Shown piece after piece: positions 30,433 through 37,986 of a stretch of DNA of 39,513 nt. Position numbers and translations under genes: made by a program. The stretch spans positions 1 to 39,513 of the forward strand of contig CAMHMZ010000021.1 of NCBI GenBank assembly GCA_946186375.1, in the 5' to 3' direction. How positions within the stretch are numbered: the stretch's first letter is position 1; each line of letters begins with the position of its first letter. Origin of the DNA: an uncultured Clostridia bacterium. Lineage in GTDB: Bacteria > Bacillota > Clostridia > Oscillospirales > Oscillospiraceae. The notes under the pieces are model-generated. The model ran no database searches. It was not told where the DNA came from and saw nothing but the letters and a program-made list of their open reading frames with translations.

Positions 30433-31753
30433 TCCGGTTCAAGTATCCGAGAAACACAAAGCAGGCCAGAATCTGGAACACCGTCGCCACCGGGACGCCC
30501 AGACCAATGCCGAAGAGCGTACAAAGGACGCGGCGCATGAGGATTGCTACGGGGATGCGCACCAGAAAGGCCGCCGCCACGCCCTGTATCGAAACAAAGC
30601 CGGTATAGCCGAGACCATTATAGAAACCAATGAAGCAGAACAGGAAGCAGGTGAACAGGCAGTCGATGGCATAGGCCTTGAGATAATCCGCCCCGGCGTG
30701 AATGACGCTCTCGTCACGCGCGAAAATACCGCAGAGCAGGTCACCGTGGAAAAAGGCCAGATAGAACATCACCAAGCCGAAGGCGGTGGAGAGGGCGATG
30801 GCGATGCGAAGGCCGCGGATCGCCCGGTCGTCCTTGCCCGCGCCATGGTTCTGGGCCACATAGGCGCTCATAGCCTGCATGAAGGCGGCAGGCGTCAGCA
30901 TGATGAAGCCGCAGACCTTTTCCGCCACGCCCACGCCCGCGCTGGCCGCAAGCCCAAGGCTGTTGGCAATGGAGAGGATCACGAGAAAGCTCAGGCTGAC
31001 CAGCACATCCTGCAGCGCAATAGGCGTGCCGAAGCGGAGCATCGGGCGGAGAGAATTGCCGTCGAATCGGATATCCCGCCGGGAAAAAGGAAACGGCAGG
31101 CCTCTCCGGCGCAGCACGAGGAAGGACACGAGAACGCTGATGAGCTGCGCCACGACGATGGCAATGGCAGCTCCTGCAGCGCCAAGATGAAAGACCGCTA
31201 CCAGCAGCAGATCCCCCGCGATGTTGACCGCGCAGGCGATCGCCACCGTCATCAGCGGCGTTCGGGAATCGCCCAGGCCGCGCATCACACTGCCCAGCAC
31301 GTTGTAGGCAACTATTGCAAGGCTCCCGCCGCCACAGACGGCGATATACTGCCTCGTCTCCCGGAAAGCCTCCTCCGGTGCGTTCATGAGCCTGGCCAGA
31401 ACAGCAGACAGAAGCGGCAGCAGCAAAGTCAGCACAAGCCCTACCAGGCCGAAAAAGGCGATGTTCACGCCGATCACGCTGCCGCAGTCCTTTTCCGCGC
31501 GCATCCCCAGCTTCTGCCCCAGCAGGATGGTGCTGCCCATGGCGAGGGAGCTGATGAGGCCGGTGACGGTCATCATGATCTGAGAGCCGATGGACACGCC
31601 GGAGACGTCGGCCGTCACAGCATATTTGCCGACTACCAATAAGTCCACCGCACCGTATAGCGCCTGCAGAAACAGCGCCGCCAGGATCGGCAGCGAAAAG
31701 CGGATCAACGGCCCGACGATGGGTCCGCTGGTAAAATCTCTTGTGGTATCCAT
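30404..31753 (-). CDS. MATE family efflux transporter
   Basis: A 449-residue, 12-helix membrane protein of the DinF/NorM group. Two MATE halves are visible (start MDTTRDFTSGPIVGPLIRFS; LPILAALFLQALYGAVDLLV; VGSQIMMTVTGL-like segments; second half from GTPIALQDVLVSLSFLVI). It exports drugs or cationic toxins with Na+ or H+ antiport; the substrate is not predictable. AGGTTTC precedes the start and a hairpin lies in the leader at 31771-31818. Confidence 0.92.
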   Translation of the reverse strand: MDTTRDFTSGPIVGPLIRFSLPILAALFLQALYGAVDLLVVGKYAVTADVSGVSIGSQIMMTVTGLISSLAMGSTILLGQKLGMRAEKDCGSVIGVNIAFFGLVGLVLTLLLPLLSAVLARLMNAPEEAFRETRQYIAVCGGGSLAIVAYNVLGSVMRGLGDSRTPLMTVAIACAVNIAGDLLLVAVFHLGAAGAAIAIVVAQLISVLVSFLVLRRRGLPFPFSRRDIRFDGNSLRPMLRFGTPIALQDVLVSLSFLVILSIANSLGLAASAGVGVAEKVCGFIMLTPAAFMQAMSAYVAQNHGAGKDDRAIRGLRIAIALSTAFGLVMFYLAFFHGDLLCGIFARDESVIHAGADYLKAYAIDCLFTCFLFCFIGFYNGLGYTGFVSIQGVAAAFLVRIPVAILMRRVLCTLFGIGLGVPVATVFQILACFVFLGYLNRKKLLKQHTD

Positions 31754-31770
31754 GAAACCTCCAAAGATAA

Positions 31771-31818
31771 AAGCCGGATAAGAGAACAGGCGTCTCAGCC
31801 TGTAGCCTTATCCGGCTT
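31771..31818 (-). promoter_or_regulatory. hairpin in the MATE leader
   Basis: AAGCCGGATAAG (31771-31782) and CTTATCCGGCTT (31807-31818) are exact 12-bp arms with an inner AGGC/GCCT pair. On the minus strand the stem is followed by TTATCTTT and then the ribosome binding site. It could be an attenuator for the exporter gene. Confidence 0.5.
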
Positions 31819-31890
31819 GTCATTTCCCACGAATGACTCGCCCTCCGAGCAAGCGATGCGTATTGTAGCAAATGAGGGAGGAAATTATCA

Positions 31891-31941
31891 ATGGAGAAAC
31901 ACATGCTTCGTTGTACTACAGACGAGATTATCTCTGCATAG
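31891..31941 (+). CDS. possible 16-codon reading frame or gene remnant
   Basis: ATG 31891 has a good GGGAGGAAATT upstream and encodes MEKHMLRCTTDEIISA. It lies in the otherwise geneless stretch 31754-32065. It may be a leader, a remnant or chance. Apart from this, that stretch holds the MATE leader hairpin and the 31982-32024 hairpin. Confidence 0.25.
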   Translation: MEKHMLRCTTDEIISA

Positions 31942-31981
31942 TAAGGTAATCAGCGGAACAAGGCACATATATTTATCAAAC

Positions 31982-32024
31982 AGGCTCTCGAAGACCGTTG
32001 CAATCAGCGGCGTTTCGAGAGCCT
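31982..32024 (-). terminator. hairpin downstream of hxlR
   Basis: AGGCTCTCGAA (31982-31992) and TTCGAGAGCCT (32014-32024) form an 11-bp stem about 40 bases after the hxlR stop. On the minus strand it is followed by GTTTGATAAAT. It is a likely terminator. Confidence 0.55.
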
Positions 32025-32065
32025 ATTTGCGTAGAAGCAAGAAACAGCGTACTTGCCGAGATGAA

Positions 32066-32401
32066 TTATTCTTCCTGCAGTTGCTCTTTATATGCCGTTC
32101 CCCAGTTCTCCATGGATTTGATGATCGGGCGCATGGATTCGCCCAGCTCCGTCAGCGCATATTCCACCCGGGGTGGGACCTCCGGGTAGACGGTACGGCT
32201 GACGATGCCGTCGGCCTCCATGGAGCGCAGGGCCTCGGTCAGCGCCTTCTGGCTGATGCCGTCAATGCTCTTCTGCAGCTCGTTGAAGCGCCAGGGGCGG
32301 GCAAGGAGATTGCGCATAATGAGCAGCTTCCACTTGCTGCCTATCAGGGAAACAGTGGTCGCTACTGGGCATTCGGGCAGGATATCTTCTTTGGATCTCA
32401 T
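32066..32401 (-). CDS. HxlR family regulator
   Basis: A 111-residue winged-helix protein with TTGGAGG upstream. CPVATTVSLIGSKWKLLIMR (about 11-30), PWRFNELQKSIDGISQKALT and LTELGESMRPIIKSMENWG are the HxlR/DUF24 signature. Cys11, before the first helix, is at the position of the redox/electrophile-sensing cysteine in YodB, HypR and QorR. Its promoter is TTGCAT-17-TATAAT (minus strand 32470-32442), flanked by GTTACA/TGTAAC. It is divergent from the sirtuin operon and is the probable reader of the 23-bp repeat described separately. Confidence 0.93.
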   Translation of the reverse strand: MRSKEDILPECPVATTVSLIGSKWKLLIMRNLLARPWRFNELQKSIDGISQKALTEALRSMEADGIVSRTVYPEVPPRVEYALTELGESMRPIIKSMENWGTAYKEQLQEE

Positions 32402-32492
32402 GGAAAACCTCCAATAGTTTCAAATCGAATGTTACACTCGAATTATACTGTAGCATGTAACAAAATGCAAGCGCTTTTTCAAAACCCTGTAG

Positions 32493-32540
32493 GTTACAAA
32501 AAGGTGCGTACTTGTGCCGGTATACTTCTTCCCTTATACT
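32493..32540 (+). promoter_or_regulatory. sirtuin operon promoter with 23-bp repeat, copy 1
   Basis: The -35 TTGTGC (32512-32517), 17 bp, -10 TATACT (32535-32540). The 23 bases 32493-32515, beginning GTTACAAAAAGG and ending CGTACTTGT, are repeated exactly at 35087-35109. They overlap the -35, a typical HxlR-type operator position. Confidence 0.75.
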
Positions 32541-32572
32541 TGACACAGCAAACCCCAAGGAGGCAAAACACC

Positions 32573-33541
32573 ATGAATTTCAACCGTTCCACCAAAAAGA
32601 AAATGAGCTTCGAGCGCTTTTTGAGCTATGAATACGCAGGTGACTATATCAATCAGACCACACCCTACGCCGAGCAGATCGAACAGGCCGCGCGGGCGAT
32701 CCGTGAGGCAGACTATGTTCTGCTCGGTGCAGGGGCCGGCATGAGCACCGCGGCCGGGGCTGAGTATGGCGGCAGGTTCTTTGAGGAGAACTTTGCCGAG
32801 TTCCAGAAGATCTACGGCAAGGGGCCCTATATGCAGGACATGTATTCCGCGGGCTTTTACCCATTCCCCGATCAGGAAAGCAAGTGGGGGCTGTGGTCGC
32901 ACCTCGCGCTGCTGGCGGGAGCCAATCTGGACGTGACGCCGCTGCACAGGACGCTGCTGGACGCGCTGAAAGGGAAAAAGATCTTTCTGCTGAGCACCAA
33001 CGCCGACCACCAGTTTGAAAAGGCCGGACTCCCGGTCGAACAGATCTTCGCAACCCAGGGCAGCTATAAGCTGATCCAGTGCGCACGGGGCTGTCACCCC
33101 AAAACTTATGACGCGGTGGAGCTGTTCCGGAAGATGGAGCGGGAGCGCGTGAACGGGAAGATCCCGACCGAGCTGGTGCCGAAGTGCCCGGTCTGCGGCG
33201 GCCCGATGGCGATGAACCTGCGTGTGGACGACCACTTCGTGCAGGACGATAACTGGCACGCAGCCGAGGATCGTTTCAGTCGCTTCCTCTCCGAATGCGT
33301 AGACGGCAAAACCGTGCTTTTGGAGCTTGGCGTAGGCTTCAACACGCCCACCATCATCCGTTTCCCCTTTGAAAAGCTGACGCGGGAGCATAAGAACATC
33401 ACCCTCATCCGTCTCAGCCGCAGCAAGGCCATGGTTCCCGCAAGCCTCGGCGAGCGCGCTATCTGCATCAAAGTCGACATGGCGAAAAGCATCACAGACC
33501 TTGCCGAAAAGCTGAGCAACACGGAGGTGAGCAAACCATGA
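32573..33541 (+). CDS. class-M-like sirtuin (SirTM type)
   Basis: A 322-residue protein. ATG 32573 is chosen with CAAGGAGG upstream; the long upstream extension is ruled out because the promoter lies inside it. It has NAD-binding LLGAGAGMSTAAGAEY (about 46-61), DMYSAGFYPF, and STNADHQFEKAG. The catalytic-loop position reads ATQGSY, with Gln where classical sirtuins have His. A zinc site is formed by CARGC and CPVCGG. The Gln and the DMYS-GFYPF block are marks of SirTM, which ADP-ribosylates lipoylated GcvH-L under oxidative stress. The usual partners (macrodomain, GcvH-L, LplA2) are absent; DUF1848 overlaps its stop by ATGA. Confidence 0.85.
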   Translation: MNFNRSTKKKMSFERFLSYEYAGDYINQTTPYAEQIEQAARAIREADYVLLGAGAGMSTAAGAEYGGRFFEENFAEFQKIYGKGPYMQDMYSAGFYPFPDQESKWGLWSHLALLAGANLDVTPLHRTLLDALKGKKIFLLSTNADHQFEKAGLPVEQIFATQGSYKLIQCARGCHPKTYDAVELFRKMERERVNGKIPTELVPKCPVCGGPMAMNLRVDDHFVQDDNWHAAEDRFSRFLSECVDGKTVLLELGVGFNTPTIIRFPFEKLTREHKNITLIRLSRSKAMVPASLGERAICIKVDMAKSITDLAEKLSNTEVSKP

Positions 33542-34470
33542 TCATCCAGACCGGTATGCGCACGGATATCCCGGCCTTCTACAGCAAGTGGTTTTTGAAC
33601 CGGCTGAAGGAGGGCTATGTCCTGGTGCGCAACCCCTACGATCCCCAGTCCGTCACCCGTTACCGTCTTGACCCGGAGGTGGTGGATCTGATCGCCTTCT
33701 GCTCCAAGAACCCGGCCCCAATGCTGGAGCATATGGATGCGCTGAAGGACTACGGCCAGTACTGGTTCGTCACTATCACGCCCTACGGCCGGGATATTGA
33801 GCCGAACGTGCCCGACAAGGAAAAGGTCATGGAGGACTTCAAGCGCTTGTCAGATATCGTGGGTGTGGATTCCATGGGTTGGCGCTATGACCCCATCCTC
33901 ATCACCGACCGCTATCCGGTGGAGCGGCATATTGCGGACTTTGAGCACATGGCAAAAACGCTCTCCGGCTATACGGGCAGCTGCGTGATCTCTTTCATCG
34001 ACCTGTATCAGAAGGTCAAGCGGAACTTCCCGGAGGTGCGGGAGGTGCGCAAAGAGGACCGCATCGCTATTGGCAAGGCTTTCGCTGAGATCGGAAGGAC
34101 CTATGGAATGACCATCCGCGCCTGCGCAGAGGGCACAGAACTGGCGCCCTACGGCGTCAACTGCGAGGGCTGCATGACGGTCAATACCTTTGAGACGGCG
34201 CTCCATTGCAAGCTGAATGTGCCCAAACGCAAGAATCAGCGCGGCGGGCAGTGCGCCTGCGTGTTGGGGACGGACATCGGCGCCTATGACACCTGCGGGC
34301 ATCTGTGCCGCTACTGCTATGCCAACACGGACGCCAATCAGGTGCGGCGCAATCTACGCGCCCACGACCCCGCTTCACCCTTCCTGCTGGGCGGGCCGAT
34401 GCCGGGAGATAAGATACATGAAGCCAACCAGGAGAGCTGGCGTATAAACCAGCTCAGCATGGAGCTGTAA
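33538..34470 (+). CDS. DUF1848 protein with cysteine cluster
   Basis: A 310-residue protein, full length for DUF1848. It starts MIIQTGMRTDIPAFYSKWF and contains VRNPYDPQSVTRYRLDPEVV, FVTITPYGRDIEPNVPDK and WRYDPILITDRYP. The C-terminal half has cysteines in CAEGTELAPYGVNCEGC and a cluster CACVLGTDIGAYDTCGHLCR with YCYAN after it. The latter suggests a metal or Fe-S site. The fold has been compared with radical-SAM-like barrels, but no CxxxCxxC is present at the usual site. Translational coupling to the sirtuin suggests a joint reaction. Confidence 0.88.
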   Translation: MIIQTGMRTDIPAFYSKWFLNRLKEGYVLVRNPYDPQSVTRYRLDPEVVDLIAFCSKNPAPMLEHMDALKDYGQYWFVTITPYGRDIEPNVPDKEKVMEDFKRLSDIVGVDSMGWRYDPILITDRYPVERHIADFEHMAKTLSGYTGSCVISFIDLYQKVKRNFPEVREVRKEDRIAIGKAFAEIGRTYGMTIRACAEGTELAPYGVNCEGCMTVNTFETALHCKLNVPKRKNQRGGQCACVLGTDIGAYDTCGHLCRYCYANTDANQVRRNLRAHDPASPFLLGGPMPGDKIHEANQESWRINQLSMEL

Positions 34471-34481
34471 GGAGAAAAGAG

Positions 34482-35069
34482 ATGAAATTGATCGCTGTTA
34501 TACTGGTGCTTGCGCTGCTGCTCCCCGTACTGACCGCCTGCGGCAAGGCAGAAGAGCCTTCTCAAAGCATCCCGGTCAGTGAGAATGAATCAGATACGCT
34601 TGCCTTTTTCAAGAGCTTGGACTATTCCGATGGTATGAGCGTGGTCAAGGCCATCTTTGCCCGCTGGCCGCTTCAGTACGGCACGACGCTGGGCTTGAAC
34701 GGCGCGCCCCAGATCCGCCCCATCGAATTCAAGTTTGAGGAAGACGGCGTCCTGTACTTTGACACCGTGACCTTTTACCGCAGCTATCAGGAAATGAAGG
34801 AGTATCCCTACATTCAGCTGTGCATCTGCGATCAGGAGACAATGACCTATCTGCGTTTGGGCGGGAAAGTCAACTTCACGGACGATCCGGAGATCATTGA
34901 CCGCTGCTTTGCGGAAAGCCCTGTGCTGACCAGCCAGTTTGGGAATAATCGGGATGTGGTCATCGGCTATTATCTGACGGAGGTCTGGGCGGAGTTTTCC
35001 TCCTTCTCTCCGGAGCTTGCCAACAAAACATACACGCTCCCAAACAAATATGACGAGGCTGAGAATTGA
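34482..35069 (+). CDS. lipoprotein with PNPOx-like split-barrel domain
   Basis: A 195-residue protein with AAGGAGAAAAG upstream. The signal peptide ends in the lipobox VLTACG (Cys 20). The body (about 40-150) has the small pyridoxamine-oxidase-like pattern: GTTLGLNGAPQIRPIEFKFE, GVLYFDTVTFYRSYQEMKEY and PYIQLCICDQETMTYLRLGG. A flavin-binding-type domain anchored outside the membrane is unusual. It is third in the sirtuin-DUF1848 operon, 11 bases after DUF1848. Confidence 0.82.
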   Translation: MKLIAVILVLALLLPVLTACGKAEEPSQSIPVSENESDTLAFFKSLDYSDGMSVVKAIFARWPLQYGTTLGLNGAPQIRPIEFKFEEDGVLYFDTVTFYRSYQEMKEYPYIQLCICDQETMTYLRLGGKVNFTDDPEIIDRCFAESPVLTSQFGNNRDVVIGYYLTEVWAEFSSFSPELANKTYTLPNKYDEAEN

Positions 35070-35086
35070 GTGCCGAATCGGCCATA

Positions 35087-35133
35087 GTTACAAAAAGGTG
35101 CGTACTTGTACCATCTGTTCGTTCCTGTATAAT
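35087..35133 (+). promoter_or_regulatory. second HxlR-type promoter, 23-bp repeat copy 2
   Basis: The 23 bases 35087-35109 are identical to 32493-32515. They overlap -35 TTGTAC (35106-35111), with 16 bp to a perfect -10 TATAAT (35128-35133). It starts the SPASM-like/nitroreductase/OpuC transcription unit. The predicted start point is near 35140. Confidence 0.8.
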
Positions 35134-35149
35134 GAAGGCAGAAAGAGGA

Positions 35150-35554
35150 GTGATCAAAACGGAAGACCTGTTTACCTTTGAACTGGATTTGGGCTCCGGC
35201 ATGGAGCGCCCGACCGGGCAGCAGTTAGAGGATATCCTGTACAACTGCCTGGATTTCTGCCTCCTGTACCGGAAGCAGGCCCATTTCTTTTTGACCGGGC
35301 CGGACTCCGCCGGGCATCCGGAGCTCTGGCGCGTGCTGGAGATCCTGCGGGAGGAAGGTGCGACGTTTTCTTTGCTCACTGAGCCGGAGAGGGGCGAATA
35401 CGAGGCCCTTCGGAGCGGCGATCTAAAAGATAAGATCCGGATCAGAACGGACGGAGAGGCAACCTGCGAGCTGGGAGCACTAGGAAACGTGCTCTGTGAC
35501 CGCCTCGGCGACCTTTGGGAAGTCAAGAAAATGCAGAGAGGAAAAACCGCATGA
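35150..35554 (+). CDS. small radical-SAM/SPASM-like protein lacking the CxxxCxxC motif
   Basis: The frame is open from 35066, but translation must start after the promoter at 35087-35133. GTG 35150 or a nearby codon is used (GAAAGAGGAG adjoins it), giving about 134 residues. The stretch ILYNCLDFCLLYRKQAHFFL, then TGPDSAGHPELWRVLEILRE, resembles the TGGDP-LHP segment of radical SAM peptide enzymes. TDGEATCELGALGNVLCDRL, then GDLWE, resembles a SPASM end. No CxxxCxxC cluster motif exists. It may be a remnant or a minimal partner protein. It overlaps the nitroreductase start by 4 bases. Confidence 0.5.
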   Translation: MIKTEDLFTFELDLGSGMERPTGQQLEDILYNCLDFCLLYRKQAHFFLTGPDSAGHPELWRVLEILREEGATFSLLTEPERGEYEALRSGDLKDKIRIRTDGEATCELGALGNVLCDRLGDLWEVKKMQRGKTA

Positions 35555-36426
35555 ACAACATGGCCAACTTCCAGGTGAATCAAGAAAAATGCATCGGCTG
35601 CAGACTCTGCGTCAAGGTCTGCCCCGGCGGCATCCTGCATCTGAACGAGCAGCGAAAATGCGAGATGGACGAAATCGACAGCTTCGGCTGGAACGGCTGC
35701 TGGAAGTGCGAGCACTGCATGGCCGTCTGCCCCAAAGGCGCGATCTCAATCTTCAGCAAGCAGTGGTCGGACAGCCTGCCGCCCGTCAAGGCGGAGACCG
35801 CCGCACCGGTACTGGACGCGCTGATCGCAAACCGCCATTCCTGCCGCCGCTTTCTGAAAAAGGATGTGGAGCCGGAGATCATCGACGGCATGCTCCAGAT
35901 GCTGGGCAACGCTCCCAACGGCGGCAACAAGCAGCAGGTGCAGTTTGCGCTCATCGACGACCGGGAGCAAATGAACGCTTTTCGCCGCCTGGCCTATACG
36001 GAGATGGACCGGCTGGCAGACGCGGGTGTCTACCCCGCCGGCTTTGACAAGACCTCTTATGAAGACATGAAGCGCTGGGAGAAGACCGTGCGGCCGGAGA
36101 TGCTCTTTTGCGGTGCGCCCTATCTGCTGATCCCCCACGCCCCGCTGGGCAAGGGCGAGCCGGTAGAGGACGTGAACATCGCAGCAGCCTATTTTGAACT
36201 GCTTTGCGCTTCCCGGGGCTTGGGCTGTGTGATGATGACCTTCCCAAAGGACGCACTGAAAAACATGCCGCAGATCCGCGCCATGCTGCAGGTCCCGGAG
36301 GACCACTATGTCGGCGTGATGCTCGGCTTCGGCTGGCCGGAGATCCGCTATTCCAGAGGTGCTCAGCGGGGTGTGGAGGAAGCGAGGATCCACCGCCTGA
36401 CATTTGAAACGGAGGAAACGCAATGA
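35551..36426 (+). CDS. nitroreductase with N-terminal 2x[4Fe-4S] ferredoxin domain
   Basis: A 291-residue protein with AGAGAGGAAAAA upstream. Two [4Fe-4S] motifs, CIGCRLCVKVCP (about 14-25) and CWKCEHCMAVCP (about 50-61), are followed by a nitroreductase domain (about 90-280: NRHSCRRFLKKDVEPEIIDG, GNAPNGGNKQQVQF, CGAPYLLIPHAP, ASRGLGCVMMTFPKDAL). FMN-dependent reduction of nitro, quinone or other electrophiles with ferredoxin electrons is expected. Its placement behind an HxlR-type operator fits quinone or electrophile control. Confidence 0.92.
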   Translation: MNNMANFQVNQEKCIGCRLCVKVCPGGILHLNEQRKCEMDEIDSFGWNGCWKCEHCMAVCPKGAISIFSKQWSDSLPPVKAETAAPVLDALIANRHSCRRFLKKDVEPEIIDGMLQMLGNAPNGGNKQQVQFALIDDREQMNAFRRLAYTEMDRLADAGVYPAGFDKTSYEDMKRWEKTVRPEMLFCGAPYLLIPHAPLGKGEPVEDVNIAAAYFELLCASRGLGCVMMTFPKDALKNMPQIRAMLQVPEDHYVGVMLGFGWPEIRYSRGAQRGVEEARIHRLTFETEETQ

Positions 36427-37061
36427 CGGCGCTGATCCTGAACTACTTCCGGGAAAACAGCGGCCGTTTCTGGGGGATGCTGGCAGCCCATGTGCAGGTG
36501 AGTATCCTTTCGCTTGGCATCGCCGTGCTGATCGGCGTCCCGGCGGGTTTTCTCTGCGTGCGCTGGAAAAAAGCGCAGAAGTATATCACCGGACTGTTCA
36601 GCGTTCTGCGCGTGATCCCCAGTCTTGCCATATTGCTTTTGATGGTTCCCATCATGGGAACAGGCACCGCGCCTGCCGTGGTGGCACTGGTGCTGCTGGC
36701 TGTGCCGCCGATTCTGATGAACACGGTGGCCGGGCTGGAGGGCGTGCCGCCCTTCATGCTGGAAACGGCAGAGGGCGTGGGCATGAATCCCACGCAGGTC
36801 TGGACAAAGGTCCGCTTTCCGCTGGCCATGCCGATGATCCTGACCGGAATCAAGACGGCTGCTGTGGAGATCGTCGCCAGCGCGACGCTGGCCTCCAAGA
36901 TCGGTGCGGGCGGCTTGGGCGATATCATCTTCGCGGGCATCGGCCTATTTAAGACTGAGCTGCTGCTGATCGGCGGCATGTCCGTCGCGCTGCTCTCCCT
37001 GCTGACAGGACTGATCTTTGCCATCATTGAGAAAAGTACCATGAAACACAGAACCGTATAA
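36423..37061 (+). CDS. opuCB: betaine/choline ABC transporter permease (OpuCB type)
   Basis: A 212-residue inner-membrane permease with five to six helices. The BPD_transp_1 EAA-like loop is MLETAEGVGMNPTQVWTKVR, then FPLAMPMILTGI. FSVLRVIPSLAILLLMVP and SATLASKIGAGGLGDIIF are typical of OpuCB/OpuCD. It starts on the ATGA overlap with the nitroreductase stop, so the importer is in the same operon as the electrophile-defence genes. Confidence 0.92.
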   Translation: MTALILNYFRENSGRFWGMLAAHVQVSILSLGIAVLIGVPAGFLCVRWKKAQKYITGLFSVLRVIPSLAILLLMVPIMGTGTAPAVVALVLLAVPPILMNTVAGLEGVPPFMLETAEGVGMNPTQVWTKVRFPLAMPMILTGIKTAAVEIVASATLASKIGAGGLGDIIFAGIGLFKTELLLIGGMSVALLSLLTGLIFAIIEKSTMKHRTV

Positions 37062-37074
37062 AGGAGCGATTCAC

Positions 37075-37974
37075 ATGAAGAAAACCATTTCCATGATCCT
37101 GGCCATAGCTCTTTTTTTGAGCATGGCGCTGTCTCTCGCCGCCTGCGGTCAGAGCAAGTCGAACGGCCCCGTCATCCGCGTGGGCTCCAAGGACTTTACG
37201 GAAAACCTGATCGTCGCCGAGATCTACGCGCTGGCGCTGGAGGACGCGGGCTACACGGTGGAGCGCAAGCTGAACATCGCCGGTTCTGTGGTACATACCG
37301 CTATTACCTCCGGAGAGATCGACCTCTACCCCGAGTACACCGGCACGGGCCTTCTCGCCATTTTGCAGCTGCCTATGAGCAGCGATCCCGATGAGGTATA
37401 CAACACGGTCAAGGCAGCCTATGACCAGCAGTTTCAGATCACTTGGCTCGACTCCACCGATGTGAACGACCGCAACGGCCTCGCCATCCGCACCGAGGTC
37501 GCGCAGCAGTACAACATCTACACCATGTCTGATCTGCAGCAGGAGGCGGAGCACATCCGCGTCTGCTCCCAGGGCGAGTTTGAGTACCGGGAGGACGGCA
37601 TTCCCGGCATGACCAAGGTCTACGGCCCCTTCAACTTTGCCTCCATCAACGTCTACGATAACGGTATCAAGTACCAGATCCTCGAACAGGGCGAGGCTGA
37701 TCTCTGCCCCGGCTACTCCACCGACGCGCAGCTGGTGAACACGGACAAATTCACCTACCTTGCCGACGATAAGGGCTTCTGGCCGCCCTATTACCTGGCG
37801 CCCATCGTGCGCAACGAGGTGCTGGAGGCCAATCCCGAAATCGCCCAGATCCTGAACGCGGTCAGCGCGAAGCTGGATACCGAGACCATGGTCTCGCTCA
37901 ATGCCAAGGTGGATATTGACCACATGGAGTACGAGGAAGTAGCCCGCGAGTTTTACGAGACCTACTGCAAGTAA
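37075..37974 (+). CDS. opuCC: betaine/choline substrate-binding lipoprotein (OpuCC type)
   Basis: A 299-residue protein with AAAGGAG upstream. The lipobox LSLAACG ends the signal peptide (Cys about 23). The OpuAC-type domain starts VIRVGSKDFTENLIVAEIYA. The ligand-box residues are in ITSGEIDLYPEYTGTGL and EADLCPGYSTDAQL; the family forms a cage of aromatic residues around the quaternary amine. The ligand is expected to be glycine betaine, choline or carnitine. Confidence 0.93.
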   Translation: MKKTISMILAIALFLSMALSLAACGQSKSNGPVIRVGSKDFTENLIVAEIYALALEDAGYTVERKLNIAGSVVHTAITSGEIDLYPEYTGTGLLAILQLPMSSDPDEVYNTVKAAYDQQFQITWLDSTDVNDRNGLAIRTEVAQQYNIYTMSDLQQEAEHIRVCSQGEFEYREDGIPGMTKVYGPFNFASINVYDNGIKYQILEQGEADLCPGYSTDAQLVNTDKFTYLADDKGFWPPYYLAPIVRNEVLEANPEIAQILNAVSAKLDTETMVSLNAKVDIDHMEYEEVAREFYETYCK

Positions 37975-37986
37975 AGGAGCATGACC

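Noticed and set aside
28870-30540. 556-codon plus-strand frame opposite the DUF438 gene
   Set aside because: His/Leu-rich shadow of a gene with four recognisable domains; no start signal.
30350-31642. 430-codon plus-strand frame opposite the MATE gene
   Set aside because: Low-complexity charged shadow of a membrane protein gene; no family match.
31817-32572. N-terminal extension of the sirtuin frame upstream of 32573
   Set aside because: It runs antisense through hxlR and through the promoter at 32493-32540; the ribosome site and family start are at 32573.
35132-35134. ATG 35132 as start of the SPASM-like protein
   Set aside because: It is part of the -10 box TATAAT (35128-35133), so it is upstream of the predicted transcript start.
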